The notes: a model not told the origin generated them from the sequence alone. DNA of 64,000 bases from Paracidovorax valerianellae (GCF_900102625.1 NZ_FMZC01000001.1:124001-188000); one strand, 5' to 3'. Numbered from the stretch's first letter, positions 45,779 through 55,271 are shown. Translations and numbers: made by a program.

Positions 45779-45904
45779 GGTGAGATTCGGTGAATGCGTG
45801 AGTGAAGGCCTGAACGATAGAGGCATACCGCCGCCAGCACCATCGACAATAATCGGGAAGAGCCCCAAGAAAAACTGCTCGCTCCTTCCCCCTCCTCCTA
45901 AGCC

Positions 45905-46783
45905 ATGCATCTGCCCCTGAACGCCCTGCGCGCTTTCGAAGTGTCCGCGCGGCATCTCAACCTGACCCGCGCCGCGCAGGAGCTGTGCGTGACGCAGACC
46001 GCGGTGAGCCAGCACATCCGCAACCTCGAAGAGCGGCTGGGTAAACCCCTGTTTCGCCGGTTGCCACGCGGCCTGGCGTTGACGGACGAAGGCCTGGCGC
46101 TGCTGCCGGTGCTGGCCGACGCCTTCGGCCGCATTGCAGGGGCACTGGAGCAATTCAGCGACACGCGCCCGCGCGAGGTGCTGACCGTGGGCGCCGTGGG
46201 CACGTTCGCCGTCGGATGGCTGCTGCCGCGGCTGCGGGAGTTTCAGCAGGCCTGCCCGTTCGTGGACCTGCGCCTGCTCACGCACAACAACCGGGTGGAC
46301 ATCGCGGGCGAAGGACTGGACTGCGCCATCCGGTTCGGCGATGGTGCCTGGCACGGCACCGAGGCCGATCGCCTGCTGGAGGCGCCCCTGTCCGCCATGT
46401 GCGCGCCCCACATCGCGCCCCGACTGCGGGTGCCGGCCGATCTGGCGCGCGAATCGCTGCTGCGCTCGTACCGCGCGGACGAATGGGCGGCCTGGTTCGG
46501 TGCAGCCGGCGTGCCCTGCCCGCTGGTGCGCGGCACGGTGTTCGATTCGTCGCTGGCCTTGGCCGAAGCAGCGGCGCAAGGCGCGGGCGTGGCGCTGCTG
46601 CCGGTGCGGCTCTTTCAGCGCGAACTGCAGCAGGGCCGGCTGGTGCAGCCCTTCGCCACCCACATCGCCCTGGGCGCGTATTGGCTCACCCGCCTGAAAT
46701 CCCGCCCGCCCAGCAGTGCGCTGCAGGCATTTCGCGACTGGCTGCTGGCCGCCTGCAACGACATTCCGCCGCCGCGCACCTGA
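45905..46783 (+). CDS. ampR: AmpR-type LysR regulator of the beta-lactamase
   Basis: 292 aa, LysR length. HTH region LPLNALRAFEVSARHLNLTRAA...TQTAVSQHIRNLEERLG and effector domain with THNNRVDIAGEGLDCAIRFG, LLRSYRADEWAAWF and VFDSSLALAEAAAQGAGVAL, all closely like AmpR. AmpR senses muropeptides and switches the divergent lactamase gene. The 126-bp shared promoter should hold its site, though I could not identify it with confidence. Confidence 0.92.
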   Translation: MHLPLNALRAFEVSARHLNLTRAAQELCVTQTAVSQHIRNLEERLGKPLFRRLPRGLALTDEGLALLPVLADAFGRIAGALEQFSDTRPREVLTVGAVGTFAVGWLLPRLREFQQACPFVDLRLLTHNNRVDIAGEGLDCAIRFGDGAWHGTEADRLLEAPLSAMCAPHIAPRLRVPADLARESLLRSYRADEWAAWFGAAGVPCPLVRGTVFDSSLALAEAAAQGAGVALLPVRLFQRELQQGRLVQPFATHIALGAYWLTRLKSRPPSSALQAFRDWLLAACNDIPPPRT

Positions 46784-46846
46784 GACTCCCAGCACCGCTT
46801 TCCCGCCTGCCCTCGCCACGATCCGCCCCGCTATCATCGCCACCCC

Positions 46847-48541
46847 ATGCCCGAGATCCTCACCGCCGCCCTCTACCATTTCGTCGATCTGCCCGACTGC
46901 GCCGAACTGCAGTCGCCGCTGCAATCCCTGTGCGAAACCCACGGGGTGCGGGGCCTGCTGCTGTTGGCGCCCGAGGGCATCAACGGCACGATCGCGGGGG
47001 AGCCTGCGGGAGTGCGAGCGGTGCTCGCCTGGCTGCGCGCCGACGTGCGGCTGGCCGGCCTGCGGCACAAGGAAGCCATGGGCGACCGCATGCCGTTCTA
47101 CCGCATGCGAGTGCGCCTCAAGCGCGAGATCGTCACCCTGGGCGTGACGGGGCTCGACCCCGCACGCAACGCCGGCACCCATGTGCCGCCGGCACAGTGG
47201 AACGCACTGATCGACGATCCCGAGGTGGTGGTGATCGACGTGCGCAACGACTACGAGGTCGGCATTGGCAGCTTCGCGCGGGCGATCAACCCACGCACGC
47301 GCAGCTTCACGGAGTTTCCGGCGTGGGTCGAGCAGCAACGCGCACCGGGCGGCGTGCTGGAGCACCGCCCCAAAGTGGCCATGTTCTGCACGGGCGGCAT
47401 CCGGTGTGAAAAATCCACCGCGCTGCTCAAATCGCAAGGCTTCGACGACGTGTTCCACCTGGACGGCGGCATCCTGCAGTACCTGGAGGAAGTGCCCGCC
47501 GAAGACAGCCGCTGGCACGGTGACTGTTTCGTTTTCGATGAACGGGTGTCGGTCGGCCATGGTCTTTCCACCGGCCGGCACCAGCTGTGCCGGTCGTGCC
47601 GCATGCCGCTGGGCGAGGCCGAGCTGGCTTCGCCCCACTACCGGCCCGGCGTGAGCTGCCCTTATTGCCACGGCACGCGCACGCCGGAGCAGGAACGCGC
47701 ACTGGCCGAGCGCGAGCAGCAGATGGCGCTGGCGCGCCAGCGCGGGCAGGCGCACATCGGTGCGCGTCAGTCCGTCACCCCGGCCACCGAATCTGCGGAA
47801 TCTGCCGAACCCACCGAGGCCGACGAACCATCACCGGCGGCGCCGGCCGATAGCCTGCCGGTGCTGTACTCCTTTCGCCGTTGCCCGTACGCGATGCGGG
47901 CGCGCATGGCGATTGCGGCCAGCGGGCAGCCCTGCGAACTGCGCGAGGTCGTGCTGCGCGACAAGCCGCAGGCTTTGCGCGATGCATCGCCCAAGGCCAC
48001 CGTGCCGGTGCTGGTGCTACCCGATGGGGCGGTACTGGAGCAAAGCCTGGAGATCATGCGCTGGGCACTTTCCGGCAAGGACCCATTGGGATGGCTGGCC
48101 ATGGACGGCGCGACGGCCGAGGATGCCGACGCACTGATCGCCACCTGCGACGGGGTGTTCAAACACGCCCTGGACCGCTGCAAATACCCCGGCCGGTATC
48201 CAGACGAACACACGCAGCAAGATGCGCCGACGCCCTATGCCATCGCATCGGCGTGCCTGGCCCAGTGGGACGCACGGCTGGCTCGACACGCTTACTTGTG
48301 CGGACCGAACCCCACGCTGGCCGATGTGGCCCTGATGCCGTTCGTGCGGCAATACGCGGGCATCGACGCCGAACGCTGGCAGGCAGAGCCTTGGCCCCAT
48401 CTGCGCGCCTGGTTGGCCACCTGGGAAGCCAGCGACGTGTTCACGCGGGTCATGGACAAGACGCCGCCATGGGTCCCTGGCACGCGCGGCCCGACGTTTC
48501 CGCCCGGCGCTGCGGCATCGGTTGCTGCCGGCGCGGCCTGA
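46847..48541 (+). CDS. trhO: tRNA uridine(34) hydroxylase TrhO fused to a glutathione-S-transferase-like domain
   Basis: 564 aa versus about 350 for E. coli TrhO. Residues 1-290 are TrhO: N-terminal domain, rhodanese with active Cys181 (MFCTGGIRCEKSTALL) and two zinc-type CxxC pairs (248/251, 271/274). An acidic Ala/Ser/Pro linker (308-336) leads to a thioredoxin-fold GST N-domain (VLYSFRRCPYAMRARMAI, Cys346) and an all-helical C-domain (LAQWDARLARHAYLCGPNPTLADVALMPF). TrhO hydroxylates U34 of tRNAs. The GST-like part may bring glutathione or redox chemistry; its role is unknown. Confidence 0.9.
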   Translation: MPEILTAALYHFVDLPDCAELQSPLQSLCETHGVRGLLLLAPEGINGTIAGEPAGVRAVLAWLRADVRLAGLRHKEAMGDRMPFYRMRVRLKREIVTLGVTGLDPARNAGTHVPPAQWNALIDDPEVVVIDVRNDYEVGIGSFARAINPRTRSFTEFPAWVEQQRAPGGVLEHRPKVAMFCTGGIRCEKSTALLKSQGFDDVFHLDGGILQYLEEVPAEDSRWHGDCFVFDERVSVGHGLSTGRHQLCRSCRMPLGEAELASPHYRPGVSCPYCHGTRTPEQERALAEREQQMALARQRGQAHIGARQSVTPATESAESAEPTEADEPSPAAPADSLPVLYSFRRCPYAMRARMAIAASGQPCELREVVLRDKPQALRDASPKATVPVLVLPDGAVLEQSLEIMRWALSGKDPLGWLAMDGATAEDADALIATCDGVFKHALDRCKYPGRYPDEHTQQDAPTPYAIASACLAQWDARLARHAYLCGPNPTLADVALMPFVRQYAGIDAERWQAEPWPHLRAWLATWEASDVFTRVMDKTPPWVPGTRGPTFPPGAAASVAAGAA

Positions 48542-48547
48542 AGCGCC

Positions 48548-48584
48548 CATGAAAAAGGCGCCCGGTCGGGGCGCCTTTTTCATG
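48548..48584. terminator. Bidirectional terminator between trhO and dsbB
   Basis: CATGAAAAAGGCGCC and its exact complement flank a 7-nt loop, with A- and T-runs on each side, between converging genes. Confidence 0.9.
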
Positions 48585-48603
48585 ACTTGAGAACGAACCG
48601 TTT

Positions 48604-49137
48604 TCAGGCAGCGGCCAGGGGACGGCGGTTTGCGGTGCCGCGGCCACCGCGAGCGAGCAGCACGACCATCACGATGGCCATGATCGCAAAGCAGATGAAC
48701 GACCAGTTGGCGATGGAGCCGCCGAGGAAGGTCCAGTCCACCGCAGCGCAATCGCCGGAGCCGCGGAAGATCATGGGAATCGCGCGGCCGATGGGGAAGT
48801 GTTCGATCATTCCGTAGAAGTCGCGCCCGCAGGTCGCGATCTCGGGCGGATACCACTGCAGCCAGCTTTGCCGGGCCGCCACGAAGGCGCCGAAGCCCGA
48901 AGAGAGCAAGGCCAGGAAGGCCCACGACATCCACCAGCCTTTTGTGCCTCTGGCGCTTGCCAGTGCTGCGAACACTGCTACACCAATGAGAGCATAGCGC
49001 TGCACGATGCACATCGGGCAGGGCTCAAGTCCCAGGGCATGCTGCAGGTACATGCCGAAAGCCAGCATGGCCACGCACGCCGCGGCAATCAATCCCAGCA
49101 CGCGGCGGGGCGCGGCATCCAACCAGTTCAACACCAT
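48604..49137 (-). CDS. dsbB: Disulfide bond formation protein B
   Basis: 177 aa with four membrane helices, AAGGAC before the ATG. First cysteine pair in LEPCPMCIVQRY, second in IATCGRDFYGM...GSGDCAAVDW. It reoxidises DsbA with quinone. It lies only 49 bp after cysA on the same strand, so it may be co-transcribed with the sulfate transporter genes. Confidence 0.94.
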   Translation of the reverse strand: MVLNWLDAAPRRVLGLIAAACVAMLAFGMYLQHALGLEPCPMCIVQRYALIGVAVFAALASARGTKGWWMSWAFLALLSSGFGAFVAARQSWLQWYPPEIATCGRDFYGMIEHFPIGRAIPMIFRGSGDCAAVDWTFLGGSIANWSFICFAIMAIVMVVLLARGGRGTANRRPLAAA

Positions 49138-49186
49138 TGTTCTTGTCCTTGAAGGCCGCAGCGGTCGGCAGCCCTCGAAGGCTGCA

Positions 49187-50311
49187 TCAGATACCGGCGG
49201 CGTGGTCCAGAAAAACGCGGGCGCGGCGCGGTGTGACCACCAGCGTTTCACCCTCCCTGAAACCCATCTCCCGGTACTGCTGCGCAGGTATCTGCGCTTC
49301 GATCACCGAGTCGGGGCTCGCATTGTCCGCTGGTTTGTGATCGGCATCGGGAATAAGTTCCAGCCGAGCGATCGGCCCCACGACGATGGCACGGCTGAGC
49401 TGCGCGACGATGCCGCGCGGGCGGCCGTCGGCATCCACGCCCTCGCCGGGCGAGTAGCGCTGCACGTCCAGGTCGTGCGGGCGCACATAGGCGAATGCGC
49501 TGGCGTTCTGGGCGCTCGCATGCTCCGGCGAATCGATGGCCATGCCTTCCACGTGCACCAGCCCTTCGTGGGCGCGGCCGCGAAACAGGTTCACGTCGCC
49601 GAGAAAGCCGTAGACGAACGGGCTGGCTGGCTGGTCCCACACCTCCTGGGGCGAGCCGCTTTGCTCGATGCGGCCCTGGTTGATGACCACCACGCGGTCG
49701 GCCACTTCGAGCGCTTCTTCCTGGTCGTGCGTCACGAAGATGCTGGTCACGTGCAGTTCGTCGTGCAGGCGGCGCAGCCAGCGGCGCAGTTCCTTGCGCA
49801 CCTTCGCATCGAGCGCACCGAAAGGCTCGTCCAGCAACAGCACCTTGGGTTCGACAGCCAGGGCCCGCGCCAGGGCGATGCGCTGGCGCTGCCCGCCGGA
49901 CAGTTGCGAGGGGTAGCGGTCGGCCAGCCAGTCAAGCTGCACCAGCTTGAGCAGGTCGGTCACTTTCTGCTTGATCTGCGCATCGCTCGGGCGTTCGCCG
50001 CGCGGCTTCACGCGCAGGCCGAACGCCACGTTTTCGAAAACGGTCATATGGCGGAACAGCGCGTAGTGCTGGAACACGAAGCCCACGCCGCGGTCGCGCA
50101 CGTGCACGTCGGTGGTGTCCTCGCCCGAGAAATGAATGCTGCCCACATCGGGCGTTTCCAGCCCCGCGATGATGCGCAGCAGGGTGGTCTTGCCGCAGCC
50201 CGAGGGGCCGAGCAGCGCGATGAGTTCGCCCGACTGTATGTCCAGGCTCACGTCGCGCAGCGCCTGGAAACTGCCGAACTGCTTGCTGATGTTGCGGATT
50301 TCAATGCTCAT
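49187..50311 (-). CDS. cysA: Sulfate/thiosulfate ABC transporter ATP-binding protein
   Basis: 374 aa. Walker [19 protein letters not shown], signature [16 protein letters not shown] and Walker [14 protein letters not shown]; the C-terminal about 120 residues form the regulatory CysA extension. [18 protein letters not shown] is the typical CysA start. Fourth gene of sbp-cysT-cysW-cysA. Confidence 0.95.
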   Translation of the reverse strand: MSIEIRNISKQFGSFQALRDVSLDIQSGELIALLGPSGCGKTTLLRIIAGLETPDVGSIHFSGEDTTDVHVRDRGVGFVFQHYALFRHMTVFENVAFGLRVKPRGERPSDAQIKQKVTDLLKLVQLDWLADRYPSQLSGGQRQRIALARALAVEPKVLLLDEPFGALDAKVRKELRRWLRRLHDELHVTSIFVTHDQEEALEVADRVVVINQGRIEQSGSPQEVWDQPASPFVYGFLGDVNLFRGRAHEGLVHVEGMAIDSPEHASAQNASAFAYVRPHDLDVQRYSPGEGVDADGRPRGIVAQLSRAIVVGPIARLELIPDADHKPADNASPDSVIEAQIPAQQYREMGFREGETLVVTPRRARVFLDHAAGI

Positions 50312-50324
50312 GGTGTGCTTTCGT

Positions 50325-51269
50325 TCAGCGCGCGCCCACGGCGGCGGGTGCGGGGCGCTCGGGCGGCAGCGCGGCAGCCGCCTTGCGCTCTTGCTCGTTG
50401 CGCCATTCGGCAATGGACTTGATGACCAGCGTGACCAGCGCCAGCAGCGCCAGCAGCGAGGCGGCTGCGAATGCCGCCACCGACTGGTATTCGTTGTAGA
50501 GAATTTCCACGTGCAGCGGAATGGTGTTGGTCTGCCCGCGGATGTGGCCCGACACCACCGACACCGCGCCAAACTCGCCCATGGCCCGTGCGTTGCAGAG
50601 AATCACGCCGTAGAGCAGCCCCCATTTGATGTTGGGCAGGGTCACGTACCAGAAGGTCTGCCAGCCGCTCGCACCCAGCACGATGGCCGCCTGTTCTTCG
50701 TCGCTGCCCTGGGCCTGCATGAGCGGGATCAGTTCGCGGGCAATGAAGGGGAAGGTCACGAAGATCGTCGCCAGCACGATGCCGGGCACCGCGAAGATGA
50801 TCTTGATGTCATGCGCCGCCAGCCACGGGCCGATCCAGCCGTTGGCACCGAACATCAGCACGTACACCAGCCCGGCCACCACGGGCGACACCGAAAACGG
50901 CAGGTCCACCAGCGTGGTCAGGAAAGCCTTGCCGCGGAACTCGTACTTGGCGATGGCCCAGGCCGCCGCCACGCCGAACACGAGGTTCAGCGGCACGGCG
51001 ATGGCGGCGGTGATCAGCGTGAGCCGGATGGCCGACCACGCATCGGGCTCCTTCAGCCCGGCCAGATACGCGCCGAAGCCCTTGCGCAGCGCTTCCGTGA
51101 ACACGGCGGCCAGCGGCAGCACCAGGAACAGCAGCAAAAAGACCAGCGCGATGCCGATGAGCGTCCAGCGGACCCAGGCGGCTTCAGTGGTGCCGGCCTG
51201 TGCGCGCCGCACGGGCGCACGGGGATTCGCATTCGAACTGCTGGAGGCGTTGGTGGAGGTCGAACTCAT
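50325..51269 (-). CDS. cysW: Sulfate/thiosulfate ABC transporter permease CysW
   Basis: 314 aa, six membrane helices, with the cytoplasmic loop [22 protein letters not shown] that contacts CysA and [25 protein letters not shown] typical of CysW. A Ser/Asn-rich N-terminus of about 30 residues precedes helix 1. Its ATG overlaps the cysT stop by 4 bp. Confidence 0.95.
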   Translation of the reverse strand: MSSTSTNASSSSNANPRAPVRRAQAGTTEAAWVRWTLIGIALVFLLLFLVLPLAAVFTEALRKGFGAYLAGLKEPDAWSAIRLTLITAAIAVPLNLVFGVAAAWAIAKYEFRGKAFLTTLVDLPFSVSPVVAGLVYVLMFGANGWIGPWLAAHDIKIIFAVPGIVLATIFVTFPFIARELIPLMQAQGSDEEQAAIVLGASGWQTFWYVTLPNIKWGLLYGVILCNARAMGEFGAVSVVSGHIRGQTNTIPLHVEILYNEYQSVAAFAAASLLALLALVTLVIKSIAEWRNEQERKAAAALPPERPAPAAVGAR

Positions 51270-52153
51270 GCCGGGGCTCCCGCATGGCGGCGCTGCCAGG
51301 CCTGCAATGCATTGATGACGAGCAGCAGCAGGAAGGAGATGACCAGCATCACCACCGCGACCGCCGTGGCGCCCGCGTAGTCGTACTGCTCCAGCTTGCC
51401 GATGATGATGAGGGGCGTGATCTCGGAAATCATGGGCATGTTGCCCGCGATGAAGATGACCGAGCCGTATTCACCCACCGCCCGTGCGAACGCCATGGCA
51501 AAGCCGGTCAGCAGAGCCGGGGTGATCGACGGCAGGATGACGCGGGTGAAGATCTGCCAGCGCGTGGCGCCCAGGCTGGTGGCGGCTTCTTCCAGTTCTT
51601 TCTCGGCGTCTTCCAGCACCGGCTGCACCGTGCGCACCACGAAGGGCAGCCCGATGAAGATGAGCGCGATCACCACGCCTGCAGGCTTGAAGGCCAGCTG
51701 GATGCCGAGCGGCTCCAGGTACTGCCCCACCCAGCCGTTGCCCGCGAGCAGCGCGGTGAGCGAGATGCCCGCCACCGCGGTGGGCAGCGCGAACGGCAGG
51801 TCCACCAGGGCATCGACGATCTTCTTGCCCGGAAACCGGTAGCGCACCAGCACCCAGGCGATCAGCAGGCCGAACACCAGGTTGACCATGGCCGCAATGA
51901 ACGAGGCCCCGAACGTGAGGCGGTACGACGCCAGCACGCGCGGTGCGCTGATGGCCGTCCAGAACTGGTCCCAGGTCAGCGTGAAGGTCTTGAACACCAG
52001 CGCCGACAGGGGGATGAGCACGATGATGCTCAGATAGAAGATGGTGTAGCCCAGCGTGAGCCCGAAGCCGGGCAACACCCGCTTCGGACTGCGCCGGGCC
52101 GCGCCCGCGGACGCCACGGCGTCGCCGGACAAGGCAGAGGTCGCGGCGGCCAT
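51266..52153 (-). CDS. cysT: Sulfate/thiosulfate ABC transporter permease CysT (CysU)
   Basis: 295 aa, six membrane helices; the coupling loop is [21 protein letters not shown] and the conserved end [19 protein letters not shown] follows. [19 protein letters not shown] starts helix 1. Four bases separate it from sbp. Confidence 0.95.
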   Translation of the reverse strand: MAAATSALSGDAVASAGAARRSPKRVLPGFGLTLGYTIFYLSIIVLIPLSALVFKTFTLTWDQFWTAISAPRVLASYRLTFGASFIAAMVNLVFGLLIAWVLVRYRFPGKKIVDALVDLPFALPTAVAGISLTALLAGNGWVGQYLEPLGIQLAFKPAGVVIALIFIGLPFVVRTVQPVLEDAEKELEEAATSLGATRWQIFTRVILPSITPALLTGFAMAFARAVGEYGSVIFIAGNMPMISEITPLIIIGKLEQYDYAGATAVAVVMLVISFLLLLVINALQAWQRRHAGAPA

Positions 52154-52156
52154 GTC

Positions 52157-53167
52157 TTACTTGGCGCCGGGCGTGTAGAGCTTGTCGAACTGGCCGCCGT
52201 CGTTGAAATGCACCTTCTGCGCTTCCCCGAGCGAGCCGAAATACTTGGACACGGTGAACAGCTTGACGGGCTTGAACAGGTCGGCGTGCTTCTTCAGCAC
52301 CGCTTCGGAGCGCGGGCGCAGGGCATGACGGGCCGCGATCTCCTGGGCCTCGTCGGAGTACAGGTAGTCCAGGTAGGCCTTGGCCAGTTCGCCGGTGCCC
52401 TTCTTGGCGACCGTGCGTTCGACCACCGCGACCGGGTTTTCCGCCAGCACGCTGCTGGAGGGATAGACCGCATCGACCTTGCCCTTGCCGAATTCGCGTT
52501 CGATCGACAGCACTTCGGATTCGAACGTGATGAGCACGTCGCCGGTGTTGCGCTGCAGGAAGATGCTGGTGGCGTCGCGGCCGCCCTTGCCCAGAACGGG
52601 CACGTTCTTGAACAGCTTGCCCACGAACTCTTCGGCCTGCGCGTCATTGCCGCCCTTTTCGCGGACGCTGCCCCATGCGGCCAGGTAGGCGTAGCGGCCG
52701 TTGCCGCCGGTCTTGGGGTTCACGACGACCACTTGCACGCCGGGCTTGGCGAGGTCGTCCCAGTCCTTGATGTTCTTGGGATTGCCCTTGCGCACCAGGA
52801 ACAGCATGGTCGAGGTGGTGGGCGAGGCGTCATTCGGGAAGCGCTTGGCCCAGTCCTTGGCGACCACGCCGCTGCTGGCGAGGAAATCGATGTCGGTGGT
52901 GGTGTTCATGGTGACCACGTCGGCGTCGAGGCCGTCGTTCACCGCGCGGGCCTGTGCGCTGGAGCCGCCGTGCGCCTGGTCGATCTTGACGTCCTTGCCG
53001 GTGGTCTTCTTGTAGTGCGCGGCGAAGGCGGGGTTGTAATCCTTGTAGAACTCGCGGGCCACGTCATAGGAAGCGTTGAGCAGCGTGGACGTTTGCGCCG
53101 AAGCCATGCCGCCAGCAGCAAGGGCCAGAGCAGCCAGGAAAGTCTTGAGTTTTGTCCGGGAAGTCAT
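52157..53167 (-). CDS. sbp: Sulfate-binding periplasmic protein
   Basis: 336 aa with a signal peptide (FLAALALAAGGMASAQ). TLLNASYDVAREFYKDYNPAF, QAHGGSSAQARAV and NPKTGGNGRYAYLAAWG form the sulfate pocket of Sbp/CysP proteins. It delivers sulfate or thiosulfate to CysTWA. A 35-bp element 54 bp upstream is almost identical to one before the hydrolase gene at 53375-54070. Confidence 0.95.
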   Translation of the reverse strand: MTSRTKLKTFLAALALAAGGMASAQTSTLLNASYDVAREFYKDYNPAFAAHYKKTTGKDVKIDQAHGGSSAQARAVNDGLDADVVTMNTTTDIDFLASSGVVAKDWAKRFPNDASPTTSTMLFLVRKGNPKNIKDWDDLAKPGVQVVVVNPKTGGNGRYAYLAAWGSVREKGGNDAQAEEFVGKLFKNVPVLGKGGRDATSIFLQRNTGDVLITFESEVLSIEREFGKGKVDAVYPSSSVLAENPVAVVERTVAKKGTGELAKAYLDYLYSDEAQEIAARHALRPRSEAVLKKHADLFKPVKLFTVSKYFGSLGEAQKVHFNDGGQFDKLYTPGAK

Positions 53168-53221
53168 GTGTGCGTCACCCAGGTTTCTAAAAAGTGAAAC
53201 CGATTGTGGGCGGCGCTGCTT

Positions 53222-53256
53222 AAAACTCAAAAGAATATATTCTTGTTAATTAATCG
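53222..53256 (-). promoter_or_regulatory. Conserved 35-bp element upstream of sbp, candidate sulfur-regulator site
   Basis: AT-rich element including the perfect palindrome AAGAATATATTCTT (53231-53244). It agrees with the element at 54208-54242 in 31 of 35 positions without gaps. Placement before the sulfate operon suggests a CysB/Cbl-type LysR site; the regulator is inferred. Confidence 0.65.
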
Positions 53257-53350
53257 ATTTCGAGAATATAGAAAAACTCGAAACTCAGCCGATGCGCGCG
53301 CAGGGTTTGAGCCAAAAAGACCTCCAGCGCAATCAGCACTAGGGTGTATA

Positions 53351-53367
53351 GCTATTAAATATATAGC
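53351..53367. repeat. GCTAT/ATAGC hairpin repeat
   Basis: GCTATTAAATATATAGC, five-bp perfect arms, just past the hydrolase stop. It resembles the hairpin that begins the dispersed repeat copy at 56812-56859, but the rest is degenerate. Confidence 0.4.
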
Positions 53368-53374
53368 AACACCG

Positions 53375-54070
53375 TCAAGCTGCTGAGCGCACCTCTGCGC
53401 CGCCCTGGCCCAAGCCCCACTCGGCGCCGTCCACCAGCGAGTGCAGCAGCGCCCAGCCCAGAGGCCACTCACCATGGCCGGACTCGACGTTCACGTGCCC
53501 TGCCTGAGGTAGCCGGACGAACTCGCTTCCCCAAGCCCGCGCGTAGGCGCCGGCAAGGCGGATGGGGCAATACGGATCGTTGCTGCTCGCCACGAGAATG
53601 CTGCGGTAAGGCAGCGCGGCATATGGCACGGGCGCGAAATCGCTGAGCACCGCGCGCCGTTCGGGGTCGGCCGGGGCGACCAGCAAGGCGCCTCGTACCC
53701 GTGCCGCCGCTTCGTCACCCATGTGCGTCGCCGTGATGCAGCCCAGGCTGTGGGCCACCAGCACGACCGGGTGCGGCGCGGCCAGCACCAGGCGTTCGAG
53801 CGCGCTCACCCAGGACAGACGTGAGGGAGTGACCCAGTCGTCCTGCACGACGCGCTGCGCGCCCGGCACCCGCTCCGCCCACAGGCTCTGCCAATGGCCC
53901 GGACCGGAATCGCGCCAGCCGGGCACGATGATGACCGACACTGGCCCTGCCGCTGGCGCCGAATGTGCACCAAGGGCCGAAGGCGCGGCCGGTGTAGACG
54001 GCTGGAGGGTCGAATCAGGCCCCGTCGCCGAACGTTCGCGGCGGGTGATGGGCGTCGGCACGTTGCTCAT
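53375..54070 (-). CDS. RBBP9/YdeN-family alpha/beta hydrolase
   Basis: 231 aa. After a non-conserved Pro/Ala-rich N-terminus (about 40 residues) come VIIVPGWRDSGPGHWQSLW, the nucleophile in VLVAHSLGCITA, an Asp in VASSNDPYCP and His in LPQAGHVNVESGHGEWP: the full RBBP9 triad and signature. It is a cytoplasmic serine hydrolase of unknown substrate. The shared upstream element links its expression to the sulfate operon. Confidence 0.88.
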   Translation of the reverse strand: MSNVPTPITRRERSATGPDSTLQPSTPAAPSALGAHSAPAAGPVSVIIVPGWRDSGPGHWQSLWAERVPGAQRVVQDDWVTPSRLSWVSALERLVLAAPHPVVLVAHSLGCITATHMGDEAAARVRGALLVAPADPERRAVLSDFAPVPYAALPYRSILVASSNDPYCPIRLAGAYARAWGSEFVRLPQAGHVNVESGHGEWPLGWALLHSLVDGAEWGLGQGGAEVRSAA

Positions 54071-54207
54071 GGGTGCAACGGCGCTGCGGCCGAGGGGTGT
54101 GTGCGGGAAGAAATTCGGACCCGACAGGAGGTCCGCAGGAACGGTGCATGGGCCATGGGAACGGGCTCCTCAACGGTGGATGCAACCCATTCTGCGATTC
54201 GCCCTTT

Positions 54208-54242
54208 AAAACCCAAACGAATATATTCTTTTGAATTAATCG
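54208..54242 (-). promoter_or_regulatory. Conserved 35-bp element upstream of the hydrolase gene
   Basis: 31 of 35 positions identical to the element at 53222-53256, in the same orientation relative to its gene and 137 bp before the ATG. The shared core is GAATATATTCTT with AATTAATCG beside it. Confidence 0.65.
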
Positions 54243-54252
54243 CTAATTGATC

Positions 54253-55236
54253 TTAAGGAAGGGCTGGGGCGGTCGCTGGCGGAGCCTCCGCCTCGACGCC
54301 TTTGCACACTCCTCCAGGGCCTTCCCGGGCGAATTGCTCCGTCGCCCCTTTCATCGCTTCGCCCAGAAAATCCAGAAATTGGCGCACGGCGGGCGACAGG
54401 CCCCGGCGCGACGGAAACACGGCGTGCATCAAGCCGCGGGGTGGCGACCATTCCGGCAGCAATTGCACCAGTCGGCCGTTGCGCAGCTCGTTCTGGCACA
54501 AGTAGTCGGGCAGCCAGCACATGCCGACACCGGCCACGGCAGCGAACTTCAAAGTGAGCAGATCGTCGGCCACATAGCGCGGGCTGTGCTGCCACAGCAC
54601 CTCTTGACCGCCCGGCCCGAGCAGCAATCGCGAGTCGCGGCCATCGATGGCAGACATGGACATGCTGTCCAGCCGCGCCAAGTCTTCCACGGTGTCAGGA
54701 GTCCCTTGCCGAGCCAGTTGGTCGGGGCTGGCCACCAGCAAAGAGGCGCCGTCATCCAGCCGCTTGACCACCATGCTGCCGCTGTCGTCCAGCGTGGGCC
54801 GCACACGCAGCGCGACGTCGATGCCCTCTTCCACCAGATTCACGACGCGGTTGTGCACCTGCAGTTCGACCCGCACCAGCGGGTAGCGGGCGAGGAACAC
54901 CGGCATCACCTGCCCCAGCAGGGTCTGCGCGACCGTGACCGGGCAAGCCACTCGGATGGTGCCGCGTGGTTCGGCCTGCACCTGGGCCACGGTGTCGGCC
55001 GCCGCCTGCGCCGACTCACGCATCGCCTGGCAGTGGCGCAGATACGCCTTGCCCACTTCTGTAAGTGACAGCTTGCGCGTGGTGCGCTGCAAGAGCCGCA
55101 CCCCCAACTGCGCCTCCAGATCCGACACGCGCCGTGACAGGCGCGATTTGGGAATGCCGAGCGCCCGGCCCGCAGCGGCGAAACCGCCGCGCTCGACCAC
55201 TTCGGCGAAGTACAGCATGTCGTTGAGATCTTGCAT
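54253..55236 (-). CDS. LysR-family regulator, divergent from azoR
   Basis: 327 aa. HTH in LNDMLYFAEVVERGGFAAAGRALGIPKSRLSRRVSDLEAQLGVRL, then a periplasmic-binding-like effector domain. The ATG at 55236 fits the family (MQDLNDML); the GTG upstream does not. Its arrangement with azoR is typical of quinone- or electrophile-sensing LysR pairs. The Pro/Ala-rich C-terminal 25 residues are not conserved. Confidence 0.88.
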   Translation of the reverse strand: MQDLNDMLYFAEVVERGGFAAAGRALGIPKSRLSRRVSDLEAQLGVRLLQRTTRKLSLTEVGKAYLRHCQAMRESAQAAADTVAQVQAEPRGTIRVACPVTVAQTLLGQVMPVFLARYPLVRVELQVHNRVVNLVEEGIDVALRVRPTLDDSGSMVVKRLDDGASLLVASPDQLARQGTPDTVEDLARLDSMSMSAIDGRDSRLLLGPGGQEVLWQHSPRYVADDLLTLKFAAVAGVGMCWLPDYLCQNELRNGRLVQLLPEWSPPRGLMHAVFPSRRGLSPAVRQFLDFLGEAMKGATEQFAREGPGGVCKGVEAEAPPATAPALP

Positions 55237-55249
55237 GGGAGGCACCCCG

Positions 55250-55271
55250 ATTGTTCTATCAGCGGAACAAT
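55250..55271. promoter_or_regulatory. Inverted repeat in the LysR/azoR intergenic region
   Basis: ATTGTTC-N8-GAACAAT, 14 bp from the LysR ATG. It has the T-N11-A type symmetry of LysR sites. ACAATCTATC recurs at 55268 and 55315, which suggests tandem contacts toward azoR. Confidence 0.55.

Noticed and set aside
45779-47755. Upstream extension of the beta-lactamase frame to 966 codons
   Set aside because: The extension runs antisense through ampR and trhO; the lactamase signal peptide and family length fix the start at 45778.
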